From: Parahalioglobus pacificus
GTDB taxonomy: Bacteria > Pseudomonadota > Gammaproteobacteria > Pseudomonadales > Halieaceae
Direction: 5' to 3'
Assembly: GCF_014652275.1 (NCBI RefSeq)
Contig: NZ_BMYM01000001.1
Span: 1,488,001-1,552,000, forward strand
DNA length: 64,000 bases
The position numbers and the translations under genes are program-made. The notes under the pieces were generated by a model that was given only the letters and a program-made list of their open reading frames with translations, was not told the origin of the DNA and made no database searches. Shown piece by piece: positions 9,544 through 16,152 of this stretch; positions within the stretch are counted from its first letter, which is position 1, and each line of letters opens with the position of its first letter.

Positions 9544-9800
9544 AATGTGACTACGACCTGAGTGTCGCCCAGTGTCGGTCAATCTTCCAATAATTCAAGC
9601 ACTTAGAAGAAAGCATAGCGACACTGAAAGACACCCACAGACGGAGACTGTCCAAAACACTGTCCAACGCACGCCTAATACTCCGGCCGAAAATTTGGCT
9701 TGCCTACCTTGAATTATTATTCCAAAACCCCACTTTGTTATTGTTAGACAAAGAATAATTTTCTAGCATCCGCAGATCATTAAGACCATGGAGGGTAAAC
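9544..9800. other. Non-coding left arm of the island
   Basis: No gene is seen here. The stretch holds a TGTCGCCCA word (9563-9571), matched near the right end at 11300-11308, and two direct copies of ACTGTCCAA. It ends in an AT-rich stretch (about 9696-9770) that is the likely promoter region for the two cargo genes. A GGAGGG ribosome site precedes the ATG at 9801. Confidence 0.6.
9647..9667. repeat. Two direct copies of ACTGTCCAA, 12-base period
   Basis: ACTGTCCAA occurs at 9647-9655 and 9659-9667. The same nonamer recurs inside the right end of the island as an inverted pair. Direct or inverted short repeats inside both ends of a tRNA-integrated element are what integrase arm sites look like; that function is inference. 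Confidence 0.65.
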
Positions 9801-10433
9801 ATGTCAGTAACGGCTGAGCTGAAGGTAAAACTTTTCGCTGGAGAAACCTTGGTAGCTGAATCGGAAGATCAGCTCCTATGGAGCCAAGCTTTGGCTGCAA
9901 TCCAAGCCGCTGAAACTATGACTACGCCTGTGGACGCATCCACACTTGGCACTCAGCAACTACCAGTTGTCCAACAAGAAAGCGATTTTCAGGAGGCACC
10001 CGCGACCGCAGTGGTCGCTGAAGATGATGTTTCTGATTTCGCGAACGACTTGGGCGTTGAGAGACAACAACTGGAAGGCGCACTAGATCCAACAAAGGAA
10101 TCTCCGTACATCCACCTCGATATCAAGTGCTGGGAAGCCTTCAAGAGTAACAACCCGAGTAAGGGCAGAAATGCAATCGCAAACTCTGTGATTGCCGCGA
10201 CGATCCTCTGCCTCTGGTGGAAGAAGGTGGGCCTCGATGGCCGACCGTCAGTTAGAACCATCACCAAGCTGCTAAGTAACATTGGGACAGAAGACAAGAA
10301 TCCTGGCAGGGGCATTACGAATTGTAGCTGGCTCCAACAACGCACTGACGGGGTACATATTAATCCGGCTGAAGTGTCGAAAGCTGAAGCTCTTGTTACC
10401 GCTTTCGTGCTGAAGACAGCTTTACCAAAGTAA
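9801..10433 (+). CDS. Island cargo protein A, unknown, possible winged-helix domain
   Basis: This 210-residue cytosolic protein has a GGAGGG site upstream of its ATG. I do not recognise the family. The N-terminus (about 1-35) looks like a small beta-rich module ending in a helix (EDQLLWSQALAAIQ). Residues about 40-85 are low-complexity and acidic, probably a linker. The C-terminal part (about 100-210) has helices and an LCLWWKKV segment, then RTITKLLSNIG and SWLQQRTDGVHI, which could be a winged helix and vaguely parallels the N-terminus of the next protein. It is followed after 16 bases by gene B. A mobile-element or defence role is inference from context. Confidence 0.75.
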   Translation: MSVTAELKVKLFAGETLVAESEDQLLWSQALAAIQAAETMTTPVDASTLGTQQLPVVQQESDFQEAPATAVVAEDDVSDFANDLGVERQQLEGALDPTKESPYIHLDIKCWEAFKSNNPSKGRNAIANSVIAATILCLWWKKVGLDGRPSVRTITKLLSNIGTEDKNPGRGITNCSWLQQRTDGVHINPAEVSKAEALVTAFVLKTALPK

Positions 10434-10449
10434 ATCTCTGATCCCTATC

Positions 10450-11178
10450 ATGGAACAGCCATCCGACTTTCTCCGAGCCATCTCGGCACTAGAGTTAACC
10501 TATCGAGAGCGCGTAGTTGCATTGCTATGGTGGCATGGTCGCGAGGACCAGAATGCCAGTCGAACGCCAAAAGAACTGGCAGAAGAGTTGGAATCCGCAG
10601 GATATGCCAAGCAGACAACTTCTCGACTAAGGCAGTATCTTAAGGCTGATAAAACCACTGCAAAATCAGGTACTGATGGCTTCAGAATCAAGATAGACAA
10701 GCGGGCAGCGCTGGATGAACTGTATCAGCCCTATATCGGATTCGTTCCTGTTCCCCCGAGCGATTCAGTTTTGCCACGTGAGGTCGTGGCTGGCTCTAGA
10801 GGTTACATAGAATCTGTGACCAGGCAGATCAATGCCAGCTACGATAGCGGACTGTACGACTGCTGCGCAGTCATGTGCCGAAGGCTGTTAGAGACACTCG
10901 TAATCGAGGTTTTCGAGTCCAAAGGAATCGAAGCCCAGATTAAAGATGCCAATGGCCATTACTTCATGTTTTCGGGACTACTCGGCGCTCTTGAGAAGAC
11001 ATCTGGTATTAGCCTAAGCCGCAACTCTAAAACCGGGCTGGCTGACTTCAAAAGACTAGGGGATTTGTCGGCACATAATCGGCACTACAATGCTAAGAAG
11101 CCAGACATCGATCTAGTCAGGCCAGGGCTCAGAGTGGCTGCGCAGGAACTGCTCAGCTTATCGGGATTGATCAAGTAA
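10450..11178 (+). CDS. Island cargo protein B, winged-helix plus DUF4145/HEPN-like domain
   Basis: The protein has 242 residues. Residues about 10-90 look like a DNA-binding winged helix (ERVVALLWWHG, then RTPKELAEELESAGY, then a GTDGFRIKID wing). Residues about 115-240 follow the DUF4145 pattern: a helix with YDCCAVMCRRLLETLV, and then KRLGDLSAHNRHY. DUF4145 has been grouped with HEPN domains, and Arg202 and His209 fit the R-x4-6-H spacing of HEPN ribonucleases. Such domains are common in restriction, abortive-infection and toxin loci, so a defence or toxin role is plausible but unproven. It forms a two-gene unit with protein A. Confidence 0.75.
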   Translation: MEQPSDFLRAISALELTYRERVVALLWWHGREDQNASRTPKELAEELESAGYAKQTTSRLRQYLKADKTTAKSGTDGFRIKIDKRAALDELYQPYIGFVPVPPSDSVLPREVVAGSRGYIESVTRQINASYDSGLYDCCAVMCRRLLETLVIEVFESKGIEAQIKDANGHYFMFSGLLGALEKTSGISLSRNSKTGLADFKRLGDLSAHNRHYNAKKPDIDLVRPGLRVAAQELLSLSGLIK

Positions 11179-11263
11179 AACTGGGATATTCAGCTTCGAG
11201 ACAAGGAGTCTGACCGAAGTTTTTCATATTTAACCGCACGGGACGCAGTCCCTTACTGGCATC

Positions 11264-11292
11264 ACTGTCCAATTTCGCCCATTTTGGACAGT
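11264..11292. repeat. Inverted pair of the island-end nonamer
   Basis: ACTGTCCAA at 11264-11272 faces TTGGACAGT at 11284-11292, a perfect 9-base inverted repeat with an 11-base spacer. It matches the two direct copies at the left end and lies about 55 bases inside the right attachment repeat. It is a candidate integrase or excisionase arm site. Confidence 0.65.
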
Positions 11293-11311
11293 GGTGAAAT
11301 GTCGCCCAAAT

Positions 11312-11345
11312 AAAAAAACCCGCAGAATCAGTATCCTGCGGGTTT
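11312..11345 (-). terminator. Terminator of the tRNA operon, supplied by the island
   Basis: A 10-bp stem AAACCCGCAG / CTGCGGGTTT with a 10-base loop is followed on the minus strand by a run of seven T. It lies just downstream of tRNA-Asp and inside the island boundary, so it appears to be carried by the island and to replace the displaced terminator at 9484-9512. Confidence 0.88.
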
Positions 11346-11347
11346 CT

Positions 11348-11374
11348 TATATGGCGGACCGGACGGGACTCGAA
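11348..11374. repeat. Right attachment repeat (attR-like, part of tRNA-Asp)
   Basis: It is identical to 9517-9543. It covers the 3' end of the intact tRNA-Asp gene including the encoded CCA plus 4 bases downstream. Confidence 0.9.
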
Positions 11375-11428
11375 CCCGCGACCTCCGGCGTGACAGGCCG
11401 GCATTCTAACCAACTGAACTACCGGTCC
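11352..11428 (-). tRNA. tRNA-Asp (GUC)
   Basis: This 77-base gene folds as a normal cloverleaf. The acceptor stem GGACCGG pairs with CCGGTCC, the D arm contains AGTTCAGTTGGTT, the anticodon is GTC in the loop CTGTCAC, and the T arm is GCGGGTTCGAGTCCCGT. CCA is encoded. It is the second tRNA of a pair, 17 bases after tRNA-Val, and its 3' end is the island attachment site. Confidence 0.97.
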
Positions 11429-11445
11429 TGGTAGCTACAAAAATA

Positions 11446-11521
11446 TGGTGGGTGGTGACGGGATCGAACCGCCGACCCTCTGCTTGTAAGGCAGATGCTC
11501 TCCCAGCTGAGCTAACCACCC
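11446..11521 (-). tRNA. tRNA-Val (UAC)
   Basis: This 76-base gene has acceptor stem GGGTGGT pairing with ACCACCC, a D arm with TAGCTCAGCTGGGAGAGC, an anticodon loop CTTACAA giving anticodon TAC, a standard T arm with GGTTCGATCC, and encoded CCA. It is the first gene of the leftward tRNA operon. Confidence 0.97.
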
Positions 11522-11538
11522 CCTGAGCTGAGACGCGC

Positions 11539-11566
11539 ATTATAGGGATAAAACCTAGGCTGTCAA
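11539..11566 (-). promoter_or_regulatory. Strong sigma-70 promoter of the tRNA-Val/tRNA-Asp operon
   Basis: On the minus strand a consensus -35 TTGACA (11561-11566) is followed after 16 bases by a consensus -10 TATAAT (11539-11544). The discriminator is GC-rich (GCGCGTC), as in stable RNA promoters under stringent control. The predicted transcript would start about 10 bases before tRNA-Val. Confidence 0.92.
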
Positions 11567-12456
11567 ACACCGAGGGCAAACTTTTTGCCCACATGATATT
11601 TCCAACGATTGTCGCACGCTTAACTGCAGAAAATGTGTTCAGCGAGAGGGCATAAATCTGTCTGAACAGACTCCGCCAATCCAATGAGGGCCGCCCTCAC
11701 CCCATCATAAAAACACGACCAAGAGACCAGTTCCCTAAGCCGCGATGGGCTGATAAACAGACGCGGGGCCGGCGCCGAAAGCGGGTTCCGATTGCTGCTG
11801 TGGTCTTTCCCTGAATGAACACCACATAGTGCAAATATCACTTCGAAGGACGTGCTAGGAGTTGACCGATCCCTTAGCAAAGCCTCGCCGTCGCGCTGCC
11901 TGTGCCAAAGGGTGAGTAGTCGCGGGAAAATGGGTAACACCTGCCACGCTACTGCGCTTTTTCGATGGCGCTATAAATACAGGGCGAAGTGGTCTGCCAC
12001 TGCACAGTCGGCGTGACGATTTTGCCCTCGATGTTTCCCCGCGCTGCCTAAAGTTACCCCCGGTAGCACACTGCACAGGGTTATGCACACCTTTCCGAAG
12101 CGGTCACACTAAAAGCCACTTTACGGCTCTTTTTACACATTTCACGTAATAAGATACCTCTAACTATATGTTTTATATGGTAAATGACTATCTGTACGTT
12201 TTTTAACCACTTTGTGACAACACAGTAACATTCGCCCTCGAACGCCGCGTTAAACACTTTACTCACCGACTTATCCACAGTTTCTGTGGACAATCGTGAC
12301 GCGTGGTCAGTGCATTACATGCCCTGCCCAGCGCGCCGGTTCAACAAACTAGCCACACTGGCGGCAGGCCTTACCTTGACCGGCAAAGGCCAATCACTAA
12401 TCATGCCGGACCAGCCAAGTTCACTCGGCGTTGACTGCCAAGATAAGAGACTCTCT
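11567..12456. other. Long intergenic region
   Basis: About 890 bases carry no gene I can support. The open frames present lack ribosome sites, conserved motifs and normal composition. The right third is markedly AT-rich and holds the DnaA-box cluster at 12081-12293. A GGGCAAA/TTTGCCC hairpin lies near 11573-11590. The remainder shows nothing I can name. Confidence 0.6.
12081..12293. promoter_or_regulatory. Cluster of DnaA boxes beside an AT-rich stretch
   Basis: Three words match the DnaA-box consensus TTWTNCACA: TTATGCACA (12081-12089), TTTTACACA (12131-12139) and TTATCCACA (12271-12279). A one-mismatch inverted box TTGTCCACA (complement of 12285-12293) forms a TCCACAG/CTGTGGA palindrome with the third. 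Between them about 12131-12212 is AT-rich. This resembles a replication-initiator binding region, but dnaA, dnaN and mnmG are not in the window and Dam sites are scarce. A titration site or a DnaA-regulated promoter is as likely as an origin. Confidence 0.5.
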
Positions 12457-13080
12457 ATGGAGCTAACAGCCTGGTTATCACTCATAGCCGTGTGCCTTTT
12501 GGGCGCTATGTCACCAGGGCCTAGCCTTGCGGTTGTACTGAATAGCACTCTCTCTGGCGGCCCCGCCTCGGGCTACCTGGCATCGCTGGCCCACGGTGTG
12601 GGAGTTGCCCTCTACGCCCTCCTAACGGTTGCCGGGCTTGCAGTACTGGTGACCTCGGTCCCCGCCCTCTATCTGGGGCTACAAATTCTGGGGGCCTTCT
12701 ACCTGATCTATCTCGGTGTTAACGCACTGCGCTCGGCTAAACAGTCGGGCGATGCACCGCCGCCACCCTCGGATGAGCGGCACAACGCCATCAGCCGTGG
12801 ATTCCTGGTTGCGTTTCTCAATCCAAAGCTTGCCGTTTTCATGCTCGCGCTGTTCAGCCAGTTTCTGGATCCCACTGCGGCACTGCCCGTCAAAGCGTTA
12901 ATGGTGGCCACAGTTGGGGTGACTGACGCTGCCTGGTACTGCCTGGTGGTCATGCTGGTGTCACGGGAGGCTTTCCTGACACGGTTGCGTGACAACGCCC
13001 ATGTCATCGACCGATGCTTCGGCATCATTCTGATACTGCTGGCGATCACTGTAATAGCGCGCAGTTTGTCAGGCGCCTAG
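12457..13080 (+). CDS. LysE/RhtB family amino-acid exporter
   Basis: From the ATG at 12457 the product is 207 residues with about six hydrophobic segments, the normal length of the family. The frame is open further upstream, but that part is not protein-like. The family signature is GAMSPGPSLAVVL near residues 16-28, followed by GVALYALLTVAGL and YLIYLGVNALR. Members export basic or neutral amino acids or homoserine lactones across the inner membrane; the substrate here is not predictable. It converges with the DUF3301 gene. Confidence 0.9.
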   Translation: MELTAWLSLIAVCLLGAMSPGPSLAVVLNSTLSGGPASGYLASLAHGVGVALYALLTVAGLAVLVTSVPALYLGLQILGAFYLIYLGVNALRSAKQSGDAPPPPSDERHNAISRGFLVAFLNPKLAVFMLALFSQFLDPTAALPVKALMVATVGVTDAAWYCLVVMLVSREAFLTRLRDNAHVIDRCFGIILILLAITVIARSLSGA

Positions 13081-13091
13081 TCCAATTCCGG

Positions 13092-13418
13092 CTAGTGAAG
13101 CACCCGGTCCGGCTCTGCGACGACCAACGCCTGCATACGCTTGCCTAGCATGATGACGTGCCCCTGCTGGCGCACCACGCCATCGAAGCTGTAGTCAAAG
13201 CGGTATTGGCGCCAGACACGCCAGCGACCATCACTGTCTCTGCTTAGTGACAGCCTCTGAATATGAACCGACTGATCAAGTAGCTGAAAGTCGTCCTGTT
13301 TGCTGGCCCGCTGCACCGCTTGCAAAGCCAGTTCGCGTATTCGGATTGCGCTGAGGAAAAACACAGCAGCGCCACCGAACAAAAACAGCACTAAAAGCTC
13401 GCCAAGACTGAGGTACAT
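13092..13418 (-). CDS. DUF3301 family membrane protein
   Basis: This 108-residue protein has one N-terminal transmembrane helix (LGELLVLFLFGGAAVFFL) and then a cytosolic domain with ALQAVQRASKQDDFQLLDQSV and WRQYRFDYSFDG, the DUF3301 pattern. The function of the family is not known to me. I chose the ATG at 13418, preceded by AAGGTGG; a GTG at 13433 would add five residues. It follows, on the same strand, the hydrolase gene ending at 13519. Confidence 0.82.
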   Translation of the reverse strand: MYLSLGELLVLFLFGGAAVFFLSAIRIRELALQAVQRASKQDDFQLLDQSVHIQRLSLSRDSDGRWRVWRQYRFDYSFDGVVRQQGHVIMLGKRMQALVVAEPDRVLH

Positions 13419-13518
13419 GTAGAGAGGATCCACCTTTCGCTATGTAGGGGTTAATCAGCAGAGATGCTGAGATTCAAAGCATAAGCTGCACAAGCGCTTG
13501 ATGCCAACGCTTCAGCAT

Positions 13519-14289
13519 CTAGGCTCGCAGTTGCGCCAGAAAGCGGCTTACATGGTCATTGAACAGCGCTGGCTCCTGCGCGTGCAACCAGTGACCGCAC
13601 CCGGCCATGGTGGTTATCGCTGAGTTGGGAAAAAGGCCACTGATGGCATCAGAGTACTGTGCAACTTTGTAGTCCGAAAGCTCACCGGCAATAAACAGCG
13701 CTGGCACTGGCGCGACGGGCCCTGTGGGGGGCTGCAACAGTGACGCATAGTCGCGTTCCAGGCCCGTAGCGTTGAATCGCCAGCGGTACAGACCATCGTC
13801 CCCCCTTGCGAGGGACAGCAGCAGAAACTGGATAACCATCGACTCTTCAATGTGCGGCGCCATCAGTACTCTCGCCGCTGCCCGGCTTTCGGGCGCTGCC
13901 TGTGCCACAGCCCGTAACCCGGCGAACACACCCTGATGACTGGGCGGGTATGCAACCGGGGCGATATCAGCCACCACCAGGCCATTCACCTGCTGCGGAT
14001 GACCCAGAGCGAGTTGCATGGCAACCTTGCCACCCAATGAATGCCCCACTAGCCGTACCGAGGATAAGCCCTGTTGCTCTACCCATGCCCATACGGCGGC
14101 GGCATAGCTCGGGATAGAGGGCTCGTCAGTCCAGTCAGAGCGTCCATGATCTGGCAAATCGAGGCTGTGCACCCGATAGTGAGAAGCCAGATGCCGCGAC
14201 AGCGCACCCAGGTTTCCGCCCGCACCAAACAATCCATGCAGCACAACAACATCGGGACCCTCTCCGTCGCTGACATGGTGTAAATGCAT
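13519..14289 (-). CDS. Alpha/beta hydrolase, YbfF-like esterase
   Basis: The start is the ATG at 14289 with AGAGGA 7 bases upstream; a longer frame upstream adds 28 unconserved residues. The 256-residue product begins almost directly with the first strand (VVVLHGLFGAGGNLG). It carries the nucleophile elbow GHSLGG (Ser near 84) and a C-terminal GCGHWLHAQEP with the catalytic His. This layout matches acyl-CoA esterase YbfF and related proline-iminopeptidase-like hydrolases. It is cytosolic and its substrate is unknown. A 9-base inverted repeat (13462-13470 and 13512-13520) flanks its stop. Confidence 0.85.
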   Translation of the reverse strand: MHLHHVSDGEGPDVVVLHGLFGAGGNLGALSRHLASHYRVHSLDLPDHGRSDWTDEPSIPSYAAAVWAWVEQQGLSSVRLVGHSLGGKVAMQLALGHPQQVNGLVVADIAPVAYPPSHQGVFAGLRAVAQAAPESRAAARVLMAPHIEESMVIQFLLLSLARGDDGLYRWRFNATGLERDYASLLQPPTGPVAPVPALFIAGELSDYKVAQYSDAISGLFPNSAITTMAGCGHWLHAQEPALFNDHVSRFLAQLRA

Positions 14290-14367
14290 TGTCTGTCCTC
14301 TGTTTAGCCCCATGGTTTTTGATACCATGCCAGCTCGCTTCACACTCGCTCTACCACGGAATCTCGC

Positions 14368-15156
14368 ATGCAACTGCTGTCTTCATTCTCTCGACGTTCA
14401 CTCTGCCTTATGGCGCTTCTCTCACTGGCGGCCTGCAGCTCTGGCCCCAGTTACAACCCCACCGTGTTCCCTTTCGAATTGGATGAGGAGCGAATCGCGC
14501 AAGACTCTATCAAGCGCGTAGTCATTCCGCACGTCAATCTCGGCGTGCCATCACGCAATTACCTACAGCGCGAAGAGCCCCGCATCGATGGCTATGTCAG
14601 CACTTACCTGAAAGACAACGGTTACAAGGTGATTCCCCAGCGCATCTTCAAGCAGCATTGGAATAATGCCGTTCTAGCCTTCGGTGACCCGGTGGACCCG
14701 ACGACCGGCAAGGTCAACATGAAGGCCTTTTCGCAGATCATGGTCAGCGTGCGCGACCGGATGGTGGAAGAGAACCAACTGGATGCCTTCGTCTTCACCG
14801 ACCTGGTGGAGCTCGAAGTGGCGTTTAACAACGGTCTGAAGCATATCGCGCGCTGGGACGGCGTCGCACGTAAGCCCTCGCTGCAGGGCCCCGGCAATGG
14901 CGTTAGCGTGGACTTCGACTGGAACCGCCCCGCCGCTGTCGCGTCTATGCAGGTCAGTATTTACGACACTGAATTGCAGCGGGTGTTTGTTAGCCGCGGC
15001 GGCCTGGATGCCACCGATGCTATCGATACGCGGTCCTCATCCGGCGCCTTTGTGCGTCGCCGCAACGTGCTGGAAAGCGAGACCTTCGTTAAAGAGGGCA
15101 TCGCCCTGGCGCTACATCCTTTTATCGAGATGGAAGACTGGCCGGGCAACCCCTGA
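14368..15156 (+). CDS. Putative lipoprotein, unknown function
   Basis: This 262-residue protein has a classic lipoprotein signal ending LSLAACSS, with the lipidated Cys near residue 23. The mature part has no motif I recognise. It alternates predicted strands and helices (SIKRVVIPHVNLGVPSRN, VSTYLKDNGYKVIPQ, NQLDAFVFTDLVELEV), reminiscent of lipoproteins that build a beta-sheet domain in the periplasm. It diverges from the hydrolase at 14289 and converges directly on the HupE-like gene, whose stop begins at the next base. Confidence 0.8.
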   Translation: MQLLSSFSRRSLCLMALLSLAACSSGPSYNPTVFPFELDEERIAQDSIKRVVIPHVNLGVPSRNYLQREEPRIDGYVSTYLKDNGYKVIPQRIFKQHWNNAVLAFGDPVDPTTGKVNMKAFSQIMVSVRDRMVEENQLDAFVFTDLVELEVAFNNGLKHIARWDGVARKPSLQGPGNGVSVDFDWNRPAAVASMQVSIYDTELQRVFVSRGGLDATDAIDTRSSSGAFVRRRNVLESETFVKEGIALALHPFIEMEDWPGNP

Positions 15157-16152
15157 TCAGGCAAGCACTTCGAGACCCCGCTCGATACACCACATAGCGG
15201 ACAAGCCACCCAACACGTAAACCGGCACTGGCAGGAGACGATCCTGCCAGGGCGCCAGTGGTTTGCGCAGCAACCACCACAGCCCGATGATGGCGAAGAT
15301 AAACACAATCTGACCGATCTCAATGCCCACATTGAAGAACAGCAGTGCCAGCGGCACGTTGTCCTGTGGCAGGCCTGTATCGGCCAGAGCGCCGGCAAAC
15401 CCCATACCGTGGAGCAAACCAAAGCCGCCAGCTAACCACCAGGGGTGACGCCACAAGAGGTCGTTCTTGCCTTTGCGCGTAAGCTCCACCGCCAGCACGA
15501 AAATACTGAGTGCAATGGTGAACTCCACCAACGCTACCGGGTAATCAAAGAACCCCAGAGTCACCAGTGACAGGGTGATACTGTGACCCAGAGTGAAGGC
15601 CGTAATCGTCCACAGCAGTCGCGTGCCTCCGCCGACTAACAGCAGTAAACCAAACACAAACAGTAGGTGATCGATTCCTCCCCAGATATGCTCCATGCCC
15701 AGCAGTGAGTAGTCGGTCATCACCTGCCCGGCGCCGGGCTCCTGTGGAACTACAAAACTCTCCTGCTCAGCATTCAGCACCTCCTGGTAATGTCGGCCAT
15801 CGCGCAATGCCACCATCACCATCGCCGAAGCCTGATTAGGTCCCAGCCCGGTAATACCCAGCGACTGCCCTACCAAGCCCGCTTCACCAAATGCGCAGTC
15901 CAGCTGCCAGCTGAATACCCGTCCCGTGCCCTCGGTGTAGGGCTGATTCGTGGAAGCCACTTCACATGCTGCCGGCCACTGGGGGCGAAGCGGCGTTGCA
16001 GAGGTCGTCTGAATCGGTGTCTTCCACACAAAGTTGTACCGGTCATCGGCCACCTCGGTCACCTTCAGGAGTGAAGGCGCAAATCGGTGCGCCTGTGCTG
16101 GCGTCGCCACAACAAGCGCGGCGACGAAAATCATGATCAGCCGCATCGTCAT
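15157..16152 (-). CDS. HupE/UreJ-like membrane protein
   Basis: The protein has 331 residues. A signal peptide (about 1-21) precedes a beta-rich periplasmic domain of about 140 residues and a membrane domain of about six helices. The membrane part has the HupE/UreJ_2 signatures: GMEHIWGGIDHLLFVFGL, FTLGHSITLSL and LLHGMGFAGAL, with histidines placed as for metal binding. Relatives are assigned to nickel or cobalt uptake, but this long form with an extracytoplasmic domain is mostly uncharacterised. Its ATG overlaps the stop of the upstream parvulin gene (ATGA), so the two are translated together. Confidence 0.85.
   Translation of the reverse strand: MTMRLIMIFVAALVVATPAQAHRFAPSLLKVTEVADDRYNFVWKTPIQTTSATPLRPQWPAACEVASTNQPYTEGTGRVFSWQLDCAFGEAGLVGQSLGITGLGPNQASAMVMVALRDGRHYQEVLNAEQESFVVPQEPGAGQVMTDYSLLGMEHIWGGIDHLLFVFGLLLLVGGGTRLLWTITAFTLGHSITLSLVTLGFFDYPVALVEFTIALSIFVLAVELTRKGKNDLLWRHPWWLAGGFGLLHGMGFAGALADTGLPQDNVPLALLFFNVGIEIGQIVFIFAIIGLWWLLRKPLAPWQDRLLPVPVYVLGGLSAMWCIERGLEVLA

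Larger units (their letters stand above)
9517..11374. mobile_element. Mini-island in the 3' end of tRNA-Asp, no integrase
   Basis: A 27-bp perfect direct repeat flanks this segment: the left copy is at 9517-9543 and the right copy at 11348-11374. The right copy includes the 3' end of an intact tRNA-Asp gene. This is the standard signature of site-specific integration into a tRNA gene. The cargo is about 1.8 kb with two plus-strand genes 16 bases apart. No integrase or excisionase is encoded, so the element is either a remnant or moved in trans. Its genes look richer in A/T than the neighbours. A nonamer, ACTGTCCAA, occurs inside both ends. Confidence 0.85.

Noticed and set aside
11171-11413. 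Open frame of 80 codons on the minus strand covering tRNA-Asp and the island end
   Set aside because: The first half is just translated tRNA sequence and the rest is the terminator; no ribosome site and no protein-like conservation.
11620-12293. Three overlapping minus-strand frames of 70-106 codons in the intergenic gap
   Set aside because: No ribosome sites, no recognisable domains, odd composition, and they cover the AT-rich DnaA-box region.
12081-12293. Calling this the chromosomal origin oriC
   Set aside because: No dnaA, dnaN, gyrB, mnmG or parAB in the window, and GATC sites are scarce; only a DnaA-box cluster can be supported.
12286-12456. Longer start for the LysE-type exporter
   Set aside because: The upstream 57 codons are not conserved-looking and contain the palindromic DnaA box region; the ATG at 12457 places the first helix correctly.
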